DNA of 64,000 bases from positions 22,874,501-22,938,500 of the forward strand of contig NC_092672.1 in NCBI RefSeq assembly GCF_964355755.1, given 5' to 3'. Below the pieces are notes generated by a model, which did no database searches, was not told the DNA's origin, and saw nothing but the letters and a program-made list of their open reading frames with translations. Both the position numbers and the translations under genes were made by a program. This stretch comes from Antedon mediterranea. Taxonomy: Eukaryota; Echinodermata; Crinoidea; Comatulida; Antedonidae. Below, in pieces: positions 1 through 14,100 of this stretch (its first letter is position 1; the number at the start of each line of letters is the position of its first letter).

Positions 1-3000
1 CAGTCCTGGTAGGGGTCTGGTATCACAGTGTAAAAAACATACATAGCAATACACATCATGTTAAGTTAGTTCCCACAACATAGGAACCACAGTCCTGGTA
101 AGGGTCTGGTATCACAGTGTATAAAACATACATAGCAATACACATCATGTCAAGTTAGTTCCCGCAACATAGGAACCACAGTCCTGGTAAGGGTCTGGTA
201 TTACAGTGTAAAAAACATACATAGCAATACACATCATGTCAAGTTAGTTCCTGCAACATAGGAACCACAGTCCTGGTAAGGGTCTGGTATCACAGTGTAA
301 AAAACATACATAGTAATACACATCATGTCAAGTTAGTTCCAACAACATAGGAACCACAGTCCTGGTAGGGGTCTGGTATCACAGTGTATAAAACATACAT
401 AGCAATACACATGTCAAGTTAGTTCCCGCAACATAGGAACCACAGTCCTGGTAAGGGTCTGGTATCACAGTGTAAAAAACATACATAGCAATACACATGT
501 CAAGTTAGTTCCCGCAACATAGGAACCACAGTCCTGGTAAGGGTCTGGTATTACAGTGTAAAAAACATACATAGCAATACACATGTCAAGTTAGTTCCCG
601 CAACATAGGAACCACAGTCCTGGTAGGGGTCTGGTATCACAGTGTAAAAAACATACATAGCAATACACATCATGTCAAGTTAGTTCCCACAACATAGGAA
701 CCACAGTCCTGGTAGGGGTCTGGTATCACAGTGTAAAAAACATACATAGCAATACACATCATGTCAAGTTAGTTCCCACAACATAGGAACCACAGTCCTG
801 GTAAGGGTCTGGTATCACAGTGTATAAAACATACATAGTAATACACATCATGTCAAGTTAGTTCCCACAACATAGGAATCACAGTCCTGGTAGGGGTCTG
901 GTATCACAGTGTAAAAAACATACATAGCAATACACATCATGTCAAGTTAGTTCCCACAACATAGGAACCACAGTCCTGGTAAGGGTCTGGTATTACAGTG
1001 TATAAAACATACATAGCAATACACATCATGTCAAGTTAGTTCCCACAACATAGGAATCACAGTCCTGGTAGGGGTCTGGTATCACAGTGTAAAAAACATA
1101 CATAGTAATACACATCATGTCAAGTTAGTTCCCGCAACATAGGAACCACAGTCCTGGTAGGGGTCTGGTATCACAGTGTAAAAAACATACATAGCAATAC
1201 ACATCATGTCAAGTTAGTTCCCACAACATAGGAACCACAGTCCTGGTAGGGGTCTGGTATCACAGTGTATAAAACATACATAGTAATACACATCATGTCA
1301 AGTTAGTTCCCGCAACATAGGAACCACAGTCCTGGTAGGGGTCTGGTATCACAGTGTATAAAACATACATAGTAATACACATGTCAAGTTAGTTCTCACA
1401 ACATAGGAACCACAGTCCTGGTAGGGGTCTGGTATCACAGTGTATAAGACATACATAGCAATACACATCATGTCAAGTTAGTTCCCGCAACATAGGAACC
1501 ACAGTCCTGGTAAGGGTCTGGTATCACAGTGTATAAGACATACATAGCAATACACATCATGTCAAGTTAGTTCCCGCAACATAGGAACCACAGTCCTGGT
1601 AGGGGTCTGGTATCACAGTGTAAAAAACATACATATCAATACACATCATGTCAAATTAGTTCCCACAACATAGGAACCACAGTCCTGGTAAGGGTCTGGT
1701 ATCACAGTGTAAAAAACATACATAGTAATACACATGTCAAGTTAGTTTCCGCAACATAGGAACCACAGTCCTGGTAAGGGTCTGGTATCACAGTGTATAA
1801 AACATACATAGCAATACACATCATGTCATGTTAGTTCCCGCAACATGGGAACCACAGTCCTGGTAAGGGTCTGGTATCACAGTGTATAAAACATACATAG
1901 CAATACACATCATGTCAAGTTAGTTCCCGCAACATAGGAACCACAGTCCTGGTAGGGGTCTGGTATCACAGTGTAAAAAACATACATAGTAATACACATG
2001 TCAAGTTAGTTCCCGCAACATAGGAACCACAGTCCTGGTAGGGGTCTGGTATCACAGTGTAAAAAACATACATAGTAATACACATCATGTCAAGTTAGTT
2101 CCTGCAACATAGGAACCACAGTCCTGGTAGGGGTCTGGTATCACAGTGTAAAAAACATACATAGCAATACACATCATGTCAAGTTAGTTCTCACAACATA
2201 GGAACCACAGTCCTGGTAGGGGTCTTGTATCACAGTGTAAAAAACATACATAGTAATACACATCATGTCAAGTTAGTTCCTGCAACATAGGAACCACAGT
2301 CCTGGTAGGGGTCTGGTATCACAGTGTAAAAAACATACATAGCAATACACATCATGTCAAGTTAGTTCTCACAACATAGGAACCACAGTCCTGGTAGGGG
2401 TCTGGTATCACAGTGTAAAAAACATACATAGCAATACACATCATGTCAAGTTAGTTCTCACAACATAGGAACCACAGTCCTGGTAGGGGTCTTGTATCAC
2501 AGTGTAAAAAACATACATAGTAATACACATCATGTCAAGTTAGTTCCTGCAACATAGGAACCACAGTCCTGGTAGGGGTCTGGTATCACAGTGTAAACAA
2601 CATACATAGCAATACACATGTCAAGTTAGTTCCCGCAACATAGGAACCACAGTCCTGGTAAGGGTCTGGTATCACAGTGTAAAAAACATACATAGCAATA
2701 CACATCATGTCAAGTTAGTTCCCACAACATAGGAACCACAGTCCTGGTAGGGGTCTGGTATCACAGTGTAAAAAACATACATAGCAATACACATCATGTC
2801 AAGTTAGTTCCCACAACATAGGAACCACAGTCCTGGTAGGGGTCTGTTATCACAGTGTATAAAACATACATAGTAATACACATGTCAAGTTAGTTCCCAC
2901 AACATAGGAACCACAGTCCTGGTAGGGGTCTGGTATCACAGTGTATAAAACATACATAGCAATACACATCATGTCAAGTTAGTTCCTGCAACATAGTGGA

Positions 3001-4418
3001 GTGGAGTGGAGCTGTGGCTTGGTGGTTATGATGCTTGGCTACCAATCTAAGGGTCCTGGGTTCAAGTCCTGTCATATGTCAGGGTTTTTTTCTCATGACA
3101 ATTTACAACTCCACTCCCAAAGACTTAATAATAAGTCTTTGTCTATGTAGAGCATCTTGTGTATATGTTTGTCTTATATGTTCTAGTGCAGTATATGGAG
3201 AGCCATCTCGATAGTGCTTTGCACTCATGGCAATCCTCAGGGTGCTGCACCGCTGTGTTGTCATGTATGTTTGCCTGAAAATTAAATAAAATAAAATAAA
3301 ATAAAAAATAAAATAAAATAGGAACCACAGTCCTGGTAGGGGTCTGGTATTACAGTGTATAAAACATACATAGCAATACACATCATGTCAAGTTAGTTCC
3401 CGCAACATAGGAACCACAGTCCTGGTAAGGGTCTGGTATCACAGTGTAAAAAACATACATAGCAATACACATCATGTCAAGTTAGTTCCCACAACATAGG
3501 AACCACAGTCCTGGTAGGGGTCTGGTATCACAGTGTAAAAAACATACATAGCAATACACATCATGTCAAGTTAGTTCCCGCAACATAGGAACCACAGTCC
3601 TGGTAAGGGTCTGGTATCACAGTGTAAAAAACATACATAGCAATACACATCATGTCAAGTTAGTTCCCACAACATAGGAACCACAGTCCTGGTAGGGGTC
3701 TGGTATCACAGTGTAAAAAACATACATAGCAATACACATCGTGTCAAGTTAGTTCCCGCAACATAGGAACCACAGTCCTGGTAGGGGTCTGGTATCACAG
3801 TGTAAAAAACATACATAGCAATACACATGTCAAGTTAGTTCCTGCAACATAGGAACCACAGTCCTAGTAAGGGTCTGGTATTACAGTGTATAAAACATAC
3901 ATAGCAATACACATCATGTCAAGTTAGTTCCTGCAACATAGGAACCACAGTCCTGGTAGGGGTCTGGTATCACAGTGTAAACAACATACATAGCAATACA
4001 CATGTCAAGTTAGTTCCCACAACATAGGAACCACAGTCCTGGTAGGGGTCTGGTATCACAGTGTAAAAAACATACATAGTAATACACATGTCAAGTTAGT
4101 TCCCACAACATAGGAACCACAGTCCTGGTAGGGGTCTGGTATCACAGTGTAAAAAACATACATAGCAATACACATGTCAAGTTAGTTCCTGCAACATAGG
4201 AACCACAGTCCTGGTAAGGGTCTGGTATCACAGTGTAAAAAACATACATAGCAATACACATCATGTCAACTTAGTTCCTGCAACATAGGAACCACAGTCC
4301 TGGTAAGGGTCTGGTATCACAGTGTATAAAACATACATAGCAATACACATCATGTCAAGTTAGTTCCCGCAACATAGGAACCACAGTCCTGGTAGGGGTC
4401 TGGTATCACAATGTAAAA
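1..4418. repeat. 89-bp tandem satellite (about 46 copies)
   Basis: Head-to-tail array with an 89-bp unit. Some units are 86 bp because three bases are missing in the acacatcatgtc segment. Units differ at a few fixed variable sites (tagggg/taaggg, taaaaa/tataaa, cccaca/cccgca/cctgca), which suggests mosaic shuffling. It starts at or before base 1 and ends near 4418. A SINE interrupts it at about 2996-3319. No coding capacity is supported. It probably lies in an intron of the ROCO gene, whose Roc P-loop exons are not in the window. Confidence 0.97.
2996..3319 (+). mobile_element. tRNA-derived SINE inserted in the satellite
   Basis: It breaks the 89-bp array between acatag and gaaccac. The head has a good pol III A box (TGGCTTGGTGG) and a perfect B box (GGTTCAAGTCC) about 35 bp later. 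The body is unrelated to the satellite and the 3' tail is an A-rich (aaaat)n run. The sequence atag flanks both sides and may be a short target-site duplication. A partial reverse-oriented relative of its body lies at about 11015-11105. Confidence 0.85.
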
Positions 4419-4739
4419 ATGGTGAAAGTTTATTTTACAGTCTGCATTAATCTGCATGTTTGACTTGATGAGGCATGAACAAAAGTGCTCAGAACAAAAG
4501 TGCTCAGAACAAAAGCAGAGCAAAATAGATAAATAAATGACTATTTATTTGCGCCCTAGATTGCTTCATAAAAATGATAAAAAGAAGAGCTATTTTATCA
4601 CCTTGATGAAACAGTACAGTATGTAGTGTGCAAATAGAATGTTGAAGTTTTTACTTGAGTCATTAAACTTTATCTATATACAATATTGTAATATTATATT
4701 TTAATTAACCATGAAAACATAATCCTTGTTAATTTCCAG
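4419..4739. other. intron sequence before the first visible ROCO exon
   Basis: AT-rich, non-coding sequence from the end of the satellite to the acceptor aatttccag at 4731-4739. The 10-bp phrase aaaagtgctc is locally repeated near 4490-4510. I see nothing else. Confidence 0.6.
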
Positions 4740-5133
4740 TTTTTCCTGACAAATACAGTATCATACTGTGTTGCTTTCAATGTCATGGACAACTTGGATG
4801 AGCCAGCTAAACCACGGTATTCAAAAATAGTAGGTTAAACTTTAGTACTTTAGACAATCTTGTGAACTACAAATGCTATGATTTAATAATGTAATTTAAT
4901 TTCAATATTAGTTTAAAAATATATTGTCATTGTCATTTTAGGGTCAGCTAGGAATGACTAATTTGGACATGAATTTCTTCTGGATAAGGTCCATTTATGA
5001 ACATACTGTGTCACAACATGGTTCAGGAAACACTATTTCAATTGATGGCAAGAACATAGAGTCACCTCCCATCTGTTTGGTTGCAACTCATGTGGACAAA
5101 TTATCAGGGACAGCATCAGAAAAAGAGGAGGAG
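4740..5133 (+). other. Roc GTPase C-terminal exons
   Basis: Two phase-0 exons. The first ends at donor gtaggt and encodes a beta-strand-like FLTNTVSYCVAFNV followed by LDEPAKPRYSKI. The second encodes the FFWIRSIYEHTV helix and the strand PPICLVATHVDKLSG, the nucleotide-specificity loop of Ras-like GTPases. A short acidic Lys/Glu stretch (SEKEEE) ends the exon. The P-loop and switch regions must be upstream of base 1. Confidence 0.85.
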
Positions 5134-8100
5134 GTAAATACTATATAAATATGTAGACATATGCTTAGTTGCATGTATAGTTACCCATGTTCCATTTTTA
5201 CTGTAACTGAGTGAAACTGAAAAGTTTTAAACGTGTCACACGTGTGGTATGGGTAACGGCGACCAGTCGCGATTGGTTTGTATATACTGGTTCCTATACA
5301 ACTATGACTTGCGTTGTGCGTGTAGTAAGGTAAATTAATAGGCTCTTTAGAATTAATATTTTGCCTACAAAAGGGTTGACTGTATTTAACAACCCATCAG
5401 TACAATTAGAACAAAAAAGCAGTTTGAGGTCGAATGTACATGTTTATATACAATCAAATATTTGTCATTTTGAATTACAGTATGAATCAAATAAAACAGC
5501 CTGTAACAGTTATGGAAGATTGTATACATTAGGTTGTGACATATTGTCTTGTAAACCACGGATCATGATGATCACTGAGATCACGCAGATTGATCTCGCT
5601 GATCATGTGAGTATTCTCAGTGGATATATCATTGTCAACACTTAGCTTGAAAATATGCCTGGAGGCGCAAACAAAATCCAAGATGGCGACAAAAATCCAA
5701 AATGACCATTTGATTTAAATTGTATTTATAATGCCTATTAAATGCTCTTTCCGAAAATTTTTGATTGGGTATGTCATCTTCAGAATGTATTTTGTAATTT
5801 AACATATGACTTCTAAGTCCAAGATGGCCGTCAAAATTCAAAATCGCTTCAAATTGATCTAAATTGTATTTATAAAAAATGTCCATTTTAAACTTGTTTG
5901 TTTTTTTTAATTTACCACTCATTGAATACAAAGTAAAAATATTAAATGAAATATACTATATAGATAATACAGTATATCAGCGTGATCAGTAATCATTGTG
6001 ATGAGTTATCAGCGATAACAGCAATATGAATGTATTTATTAATTGAAGGTTATGAAGATGTACAAGAAAATGTTTGATAAAATGGAAGGAATGCCATATG
6101 CTCACCATGTAGATCGTGAAATGTACATGGTTGATAACACCATGAAATCACCTGAAGGTATTACAAAACTTAAGCGAAACGTTGGTAGATACATGAAGGA
6201 AATGGTGAGAGAAGTTCCAGTAAAGTGGGTTAATTTACAGGAAAGTTTGCAAAGAATTGGTGAAACAAAATTGTGTATTACGTTTGAGGAGGTAAAGTTT
6301 TGATTGTGGATTCCAATGTAATTATATAATAATATTATTTATTGTTACTTTGTTTTATTCCTACAGACACTAGTAATATTTATAGTCCTGGCGGCGTATT
6401 TTTTTTTCAGGACGAATGTGGGCAGAAATCATAAATAATTCATATACTAATAATAATTCTATAAAGAATTGCAAGATAGCTGATCTACTTCCTAAATATA
6501 CTAAACCTAACCCTCTAAATAATCTCTCTCAACTATTAAAAAAACAATAACATAATAAGCCACGCCCATTTATGTAAATTGCCCACGTTCGTCCTGAAAA
6601 AAAAAATTACGCGTCCTGGCCTATCATTGAATTTTCCATTAGATTTTCTCCAGGCTCTACAAGTAATGTACTGAGTTAAGTTATTTATTTAAATTAAATT
6701 CTGTATTAGGTTTCCAGGCTTGGCACTAAATGTGAAATATCCAAAGAGAGTCTCGTCACTGCCATAGAGTATATGAATGACATTGGGATCATTTTGCATT
6801 CGAGTTCTAACAAAAAACTGAAGAACACTGTGATAACAGATCTTCAAATGATGATTCAAATGGTGACAAAAGTGATCACAGTAGTTAAACCGTCTATTAA
6901 AGTGGTAGGTAGATAATGTATTTTATTATGATATTAAATTGTCAAAAATGTGGATGTATAGGTGATGTTAATAATCTGTTCTTAGTAACTTGATGTGAAA
7001 CAGTATAATTGTATTGATCATGTGACTGTACTGTATAAAGTAAGAATAAACTGTTTTTTTAAATATAGAAGCAAATAAGGGTGCTGTGGAAAAGGCTTGA
7101 TGAGGAAGGAATACTGGAGGAAAGACTGCTACGGTATTTATGGAAACATGAATTAGAGGAAGATCCACATCGCTTTGAAATCTTTACTGAAGTGATGAAG
7201 ACATTTGGTTTGCTCTTTGAGAAATCAGAGGTAAGTTAAAAATCTTATTTTAGATTGGCTGTCACTTAAATTAGCTTAAATGTTATACTTGTAATATTTT
7301 ATTTTACAACACTTTTTCTTTTTATTTTTTTATTTTATTTCATCTTCTTCCAACAGCGACCAAAGTCGCCCATAACAGGATTGAATCAATAAATATAATT
7401 TATATAGATAATTAATTAAACAACACAATTAGCTAAAATTACAGGTATTTCAATACCAAAGCAAATTATCATAAAGAAAGTAATTAAATAGATGTAATAG
7501 CAACAGTAATGTTACAACGAAAACAATAAATAGTATCACAAAAAATATCAATAAACAGATTACAATAGCAAATAGAATTAAATAATCTAGGAAGACGACA
7601 GATCCAACAATCCCTAGTTACATTAACCCTTCCCTATGGAACAAAAAATAACCCAGGATTTCTTAATCTATAAACAGGAACGGAAAGTTTAAAGTAAGAA
7701 ATGAAGTTACCATCAACAACAGAGTTCATACATTTATACAAGAAAATTAAATCAAATATATTCCTTCTATCTTTAAGTAAAGTTAACTCAGGATTTTGAC
7801 CAAATTTACGGAAATAAAATCTACAAAACTTATTTTGAACACGTTGTAACTTAATAGACTGAGAAGAAGAAATTGAATTAAAAATAACAGAGCAAAACTC
7901 AAGATTAGACGGAACTAAAGATTTATACATAATAATCAATGCCTTACTATCATTGATATGTCTGCAAATTGTAGAAACTTTGCTTACATCTGCAGGTAAC
8001 TGAAGGTAACCAGGTATTCTTGGTTCCATCTCGAATGAAAACCAAGAAAGAGAGTCTTAAAGTTGAAATGGACAAGAAAAATATGGTATCGATCTATCTT

Positions 8101-11100
8101 ACACCTACTGACTTTCTTCCCAATGCTGTATACAATACATTGATTGTTGCATTTCTTGATTTGATGGAGGTCAAAGGTAGACCTGGTGAACCAGTTGTGT
8201 TTCAAAATCGCAGTGAATTTGACTTTTGGGATCATGGAGTCAATCTAGGCACAGTGAAAATTGAAAACAAGCATGCATTAAAGGTTTGGAAATTAATTTA
8301 TTTATTTAATGTTTCAAAATAAATATATTTAAAGGAAAAATTGTAGAAATCTATATATCAAGTGATCTTGTGGTGGTTGCCACTTTATGGTATTAAAATG
8401 TTTATGATTAAATGTGACTGACAAAAAGTAAAATTCCATTGGTACTGTTTTGCATTTATTGTTTAACTAATTTTACAGAAAAACTTTTCTCATCAGCTTG
8501 AAATATGTCATCTGATTGAAGTTGATAACAATGCTACAGAGGTAGGCCCAAAAAAGGAGCCGCAGCTAAGCTTCTGCATAGAGGTAAGAAAGGATATGAT
8601 TTTTAATAGTTTCAGCCACTTCAACTGTTTTTAATCAATTTTTTTAGCTCTTGCTCACACAAATCCATTGAAAACATTTTAGTGGTGGGATTTCCCCCAT
8701 AATTATGGCCAGTTTCACCAGAAATTTTAAATATGTAATCATACCCCTGGGTAAGGATGATTTGTCATTCTGTGTAATAATAAAAACAAATGTTTATGAT
8801 CTTCATTTTTTTAAATTTGTTTTGTAGGTGTTGAAGTATCTAAAACATCAACTAGAAACCGTGCTTGTCACTAGTGAAGAAGTTGGCTACAATCTATGTG
8901 TGTTGTGTACTGCTTGTTATCCAGCAGAGAAGCCTCATTTACATGATCTCAAACGATGCTTGGAACAAGGTATCAATGGTGTTAAATGTGGCAATAAACT
9001 CATGAATACCACTCGTTTAAAGCACCTATTTTTAGAAGGTTAGTTAAAAGTATATATATATATATATAAACACAACAGGCATAGAAATAAATTCCAAACC
9101 GCCCGGTGATACACGGAAAATTATTTAATTAATTTTTGAAACGATAAAGATGAGGAAATCTGGGAGAATGAGAAAAAGTCGCCCCAACCGAAACTCGAAC
9201 TCGGACCGTCTGCTTGATATGCAGTTGCTCTAACCATTAGACCACTGAGGCTTTCATGGTATTGTTTTTTAACTCGATCGGACAACGACCCTTTAACATT
9301 CTCGGCGTGGTACGGTTGGAACACAACTAGTCCTCAGTTGTACGCACGCGCACCAGAGATATATATATATTTTTCATTATTATTTCATTTCCAAAAACAC
9401 AATCAATAGGCCACCAGGTTCTCAACATTTATCATTGTTTGAATAACAAAAATTATGAAGGAGTTTGATAATTAATTATTTAAAACCTACTGTAATAGCA
9501 ATTTATTTATTCGGTATGTAAAACAAAACGACAGTGAAGGACTGAAATGAATTGTATTACAAATAAATAAAAATTAGTTAAAATTGCTATAAAAATAGAA
9601 ACATCTTATTAAAATTAGATATCGTACCATAACATTATAAAACATACATGAATAAAAAACCTTAAAACATTCACTTATTACATATCTAAAAAAGAGCTAG
9701 TGGTGCCTATTAATTAAATCCACCATGGTGGGAACTGGAGACGACCTAAGTCTGCTGGTTTTACAATGAGGTACTTCTAGAAAGCGGTTGAATCTGAGAG
9801 ACCGAGCTGGCTTATGAAGAGGGGGAAGTATTTCTCTAAACAGCTCGGATTTTAATAAGCCTTCCCCGAAAGACAACACCAGTTTGTTTCTTCTCTCAAC
9901 AAGAGTAGGTAAACCAGTACCAAACAATGCATGATCATAGCACAAATAGTTGTTACCTAGCATGATTCGCAATGCTCTCTTTTGTACCTTTTCAATAGAC
10001 TTGGACATATCCTTAGTGATAGCGCCATGCCAAACATGGACATGATGATGTCATATCACTACCATATTTAAGCATATCACCACCATACTTATCACCACCA
10101 TACAGTATTGGGCCCTTCACACGTTTTTTTTTCAAACTAACAGAGCTTTAAACAAAAATGAAAAAAAAAACAAAACAATCAAGCAACATATCATAAAAAT
10201 CATGAGTAGTTACACGACAGATTTAATAATCCTACATTTTTCCATTTTAGGTTATATGCATGCATATTATTATTTTCAAAAGCAATATATTTTTCTATTT
10301 CTATATTTCCTTTAACAATTTGACGTTTTTAAATTTCTACGTTTTTTAGATTTAATTTAAGGTCACAAACTACATTAATGTAACAATAAATACTATATGG
10401 TCTTATTGAGATAACTTCTTTCACCTTTAAATGGTTTAAAATGTGAAAAATAAGGCGATTCTAATAATTTGAGGGGCCCGCTATAAACCCAACATGCAGA
10501 TTGATATTTATGTTTTTTTCTGTAATTCCCCCACTTTTCGATCGATCGTGAGGACAAAACAAGTAGAAGACTTTTCAACGAAAATACTGCGGTTTCCCCC
10601 AATTTGTATCAACAGAGTCTGTCAAAAACATAAAGATAATTAATGCAGCAACTATACAACGTCAGACTAGGCCTATAGCTCACGTACGATGTTGGTACGT
10701 TACCGATGTTTACCAGCTAGACATACAAAACTAAGCCTAGCTAGGCTAGGCCTAAACCCCCTAAATACGGCCAACGACAGGACATTCACCGCGATCTACT
10801 TAGGTAGTGCATTGTTTCTCTCTTTTTATCATAATTTACCATAAAAAACGTACATTTAAGACAAGGAATGACCTGGTTTAATGTTTTTAAAGTAATATAT
10901 ATATACATTATTTTTACAAAACGTCACAAATTGTAGTGAATGGGTCTTTTATTTATTCAATTTCAATTTCCAGGTATACAGACAACAACATTAACAAACG
11001 AAGTGTGGATGGAGTACCCTGTGGATTGCCAACAGTGCAAGCACTATCAAAGTGGCTCTCCAATACTCCAAACCACATACATAAATCACATAAAAATTGA

Positions 11101-14100
11101 AGACACACATAAACTTTAAAATATATAAAATACAGATCAAAAGATTATAAAAATGAAAACTACAATATGACATAAATAGCAAAAATTCAAAACAAAAAAG
11201 GCAAAAACAAATTGAGCAATCAACAATTATAAGAAACTAGATGCTACGCTCGCTTCTAGTTCGTGCCCACAGATGGTTCTCGAATACATAGTAATTTTAG
11301 CGTTAAAAAAACTGGCGACTTCAAATGTACGTACCGCAGGACAATAATACATTTCGTTTACAGGAACGAATAAATAGACACTGTGATTTATGTACTCAAC
11401 TAAAATTAGCACCCTGGGAATTACTTCCGAAAAAGAAACTTGTCACAAAATAAGAAACAAACTGAATTTGTGTTTTGTATGTAACATTAGGGTTGAGGGA
11501 TGGGGAAGAGGATGGGTGCAAAGACGAACAATTTTTAAATATATTCTTTATCGATTTAGTAACGAAATATGAATTGGTTTCATGTTTACCACTAAACACA
11601 GTAAAACATTGCGATGTAATACTTTGTTGAAACTATCACCGTCCTAGTCGATTGAAATAGTACATTACATGTAACGATACATCACTAATACAATGTTTAT
11701 ATTTTGTTGTAGTTACATTATTAATTAATACAAACGTTCAGAAGGAACTCTCAGTAATAAAGTAAACACCTCTATTCGGGGCAAATCGTAAATTCGCTTT
11801 AATCGTCAATAAATAATTATCTAACTCAACTTAATTAGTAGGCCTAATGGTCAATTGTTTCTTAGAGCAAATTCATACTTAAGTTGTTTCCTAACCACCA
11901 AAGTTGTTCTGCGTTTAGGGCATGTGATCCTTCGTACTGTAGGCCTGTCCTCTACTGGATTTACAACGCTACCCATGCCAGTGAGGGGAGGGTGGTGGTG
12001 TTGGTGGTGGTTTAGCTGCAATAATAAAGTTGATTGTACATAATAGACGGCGACTGGAAAGGCTAGCTGATTATGCGTTAAAAAATAAGATTCCACAGAT
12101 TGGAAAAAAATGTATCGAATTTCTGTTATGACTGTACTTGTCTTTACGACGCCTGAGGGAATAGACACTTGTGGAAAAGAGATTGGAATGTTCCATTTAT
12201 CGCAGATCAAAACATTTGTATAAACGTATATTAAATCTATCAAAATAGTATTTTTTAAAGAAAATCGGCCTGTCTTCAACATTATGATGCTGTACTCGAG
12301 CTGTTCAACCGGTTTTCAGCTATTAAAAACAGTTATCGTAGGAGGAGATAGGAAAATGCGAAGCATCCTCGCATTATGGTCTGCGGGTATTTTTCAAGTT
12401 GGACATCCATTAGACAGTGCATACCACGACCACGAAACACCCTCATTTGGGGCAAATCGTTGAACCTAAATTCGTTTTAATTGTCAATAACTAATTATTT
12501 AACTCAATTTAATTAGTAAACATGGTTACATCAGATGGTTAAAATCAGTACCGAAAGTACGAACCAACTTTATATACCATCGAGTAAAAATTCCAGAAAT
12601 AAACCGCGATTTATCTAATTTTGCCCTTACGTAAATTTATATATAGATAATTGTAATTACACAAAGAAATGCACAATTTAAAGTTCAGTAATAGTTGAAT
12701 GAAGAGAATTTTTAAATTGGCTGAAGCTAAATAATAATCGGTCTTTGATGGGGTCAGGGATATTTTGCCAAATACGTGGAAACTGATTGAATAATGAGAA
12801 TTTTAGACAATTGGTTCTTGCAAATTTGTGTTTAAAAATAACTTTTTCAGGGTGTCTAGGGTTAAAATCAATATAATTGTGAATTTCAAAATCAATATGA
12901 CCATAAAAACACTTAACTACAAAATAATACTGAGATACTTTAATCTCTGGTCAATCGAAGGCAACTTTAACCTAAGTAATCGCTCCTCGTAACCACCAGG
13001 AACACATAACTTGGTGACTCAACGAAGGGATTTATTAATAGCAGTGGGTCTTCTGAAATGTTACAGTTGAATATAAATCTTTTAGCTATCACAATTAGTG
13101 TATTTAATCGAAACTCATGTTACATTTTCACATACCAAAACATATATTGGTCCATTGGGTCTGAGAGCTCCAAATTAAAAAATTATATGTTCCTCTAGTC
13201 GTCTATGGTCACGTTCGGGATTTTGGATTTACTTTTGATTTATTGTTTTTTTAACCAAATTTTGTTTCTTCTTCTTGGACGCACCATTTGACATAAGTTC
13301 ACAAAAACTCCTTTCTCTTTACTCACTAGTCAGTATTTGTTAAACATATTTTATAGCATGCTATATTAAAAATCTAGTTAGTAATTCATTTTCATAAAAT
13401 TCTAATAGCCACTATTTTTTCAAACTTATTACTTAATCACTGGCAGATATGAATATAGTATGTACATACTACAGTCAGAGATGTATTAGTTTAACTTAAG
13501 ACTGTTTTTACTTTTTTTAATAACCCCTTGTGGTAGTGTCTTGATTTATGACAAATATATAATGTTCCTTTCATAGGGCCATCAAATGTAGATCCATCAA
13601 ATGTAGATCCATCGAATGTAGATCCATTGATTGTAGATCCACCGAATGTAGATCCACCGAATGTAGATCCACCGAATGTAGATCCACCGAATGTAGATCC
13701 ATCGAATGTAGATCCACCGAATGTAGATCCACCGAATTTAGATCCACCGAATGTAGATTCACCGAATCTAGATCCACCGAATGTAGATCCACCGGTTGCT
13801 GCCCTGGTTACAAGGCCATTTATATCAGGTTAGTTGATTGCAAATTTTGCTTAGTTCTAAGCAATCTGTATAGGATTGCAATAAAGAGGACAATGACAGA
13901 AAATGAAGAAAACAATCTTACATATTTTTTTATGTAAGGTTACCGTTTAATTATCGGATTTTTTAACGTTGAATGAAATATACAGAAAATTCCACAAAAG
14001 TTTTTCGACACCACATGATCAAGAAATTTGCTTATACTGGACAGATATTTCATAGGTGCAAATACAGCACTGAGAATCAGAAGAATTAATTGTGTGTGTT

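Larger units (their letters stand above)
6049..8583 (+). other. COR domain exons
   Basis: Five exons (6049-6291, 6710-6904, 7069-7230, 7996-8283, 8479-8583), all phase 0. Recognisable COR features are VPVKWVNLQESL, the winged-helix-like stretch NDIGIILHSS, LDEEGILEERLLRYLWK, and the FEIFTEVMKTFGLLFE helix followed in the next exon by the FLVPSRM strand. Such VPS-type strands open the COR-B half in metazoan ROCO proteins. The order and spacing are normal for the family, so the domain looks intact. Confidence 0.8.
9039..13576. other. large ROCO intron filled with mobile-element remains
   Basis: Intron between the Cys/His exon and the VDPPN exon. It holds a tRNA-like SINE (9050-9370), a LINE 3' fragment (9500-10010), an inverted relative of the 25.1-kb repeat (10330-10530), a reversed SINE fragment (11015-11105) and a ~1.4-kb dispersed repeat (11230-12650). 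From 12650 to 13570 I see only AT-rich unique sequence. Confidence 0.7.

Noticed and set aside
9185-9260. A functional tRNA gene
   Set aside because: Pol III boxes are present, but the cloverleaf arms do not pair convincingly and the same sequence recurs at 36.2 kb within a larger repeated element, so it is a SINE.
11851-12282. 143-residue minus-strand frame
   Set aside because: Falls inside the 1.4-kb dispersed element; the equivalent region of copy 2 (about 30300-30760) is not open, so it is not conserved.
13571-13792. Minus-strand frame of HSVDL repeats
   Set aside because: Antisense of the VDPPN coding exon; the plus strand has matching splice sites and phases.
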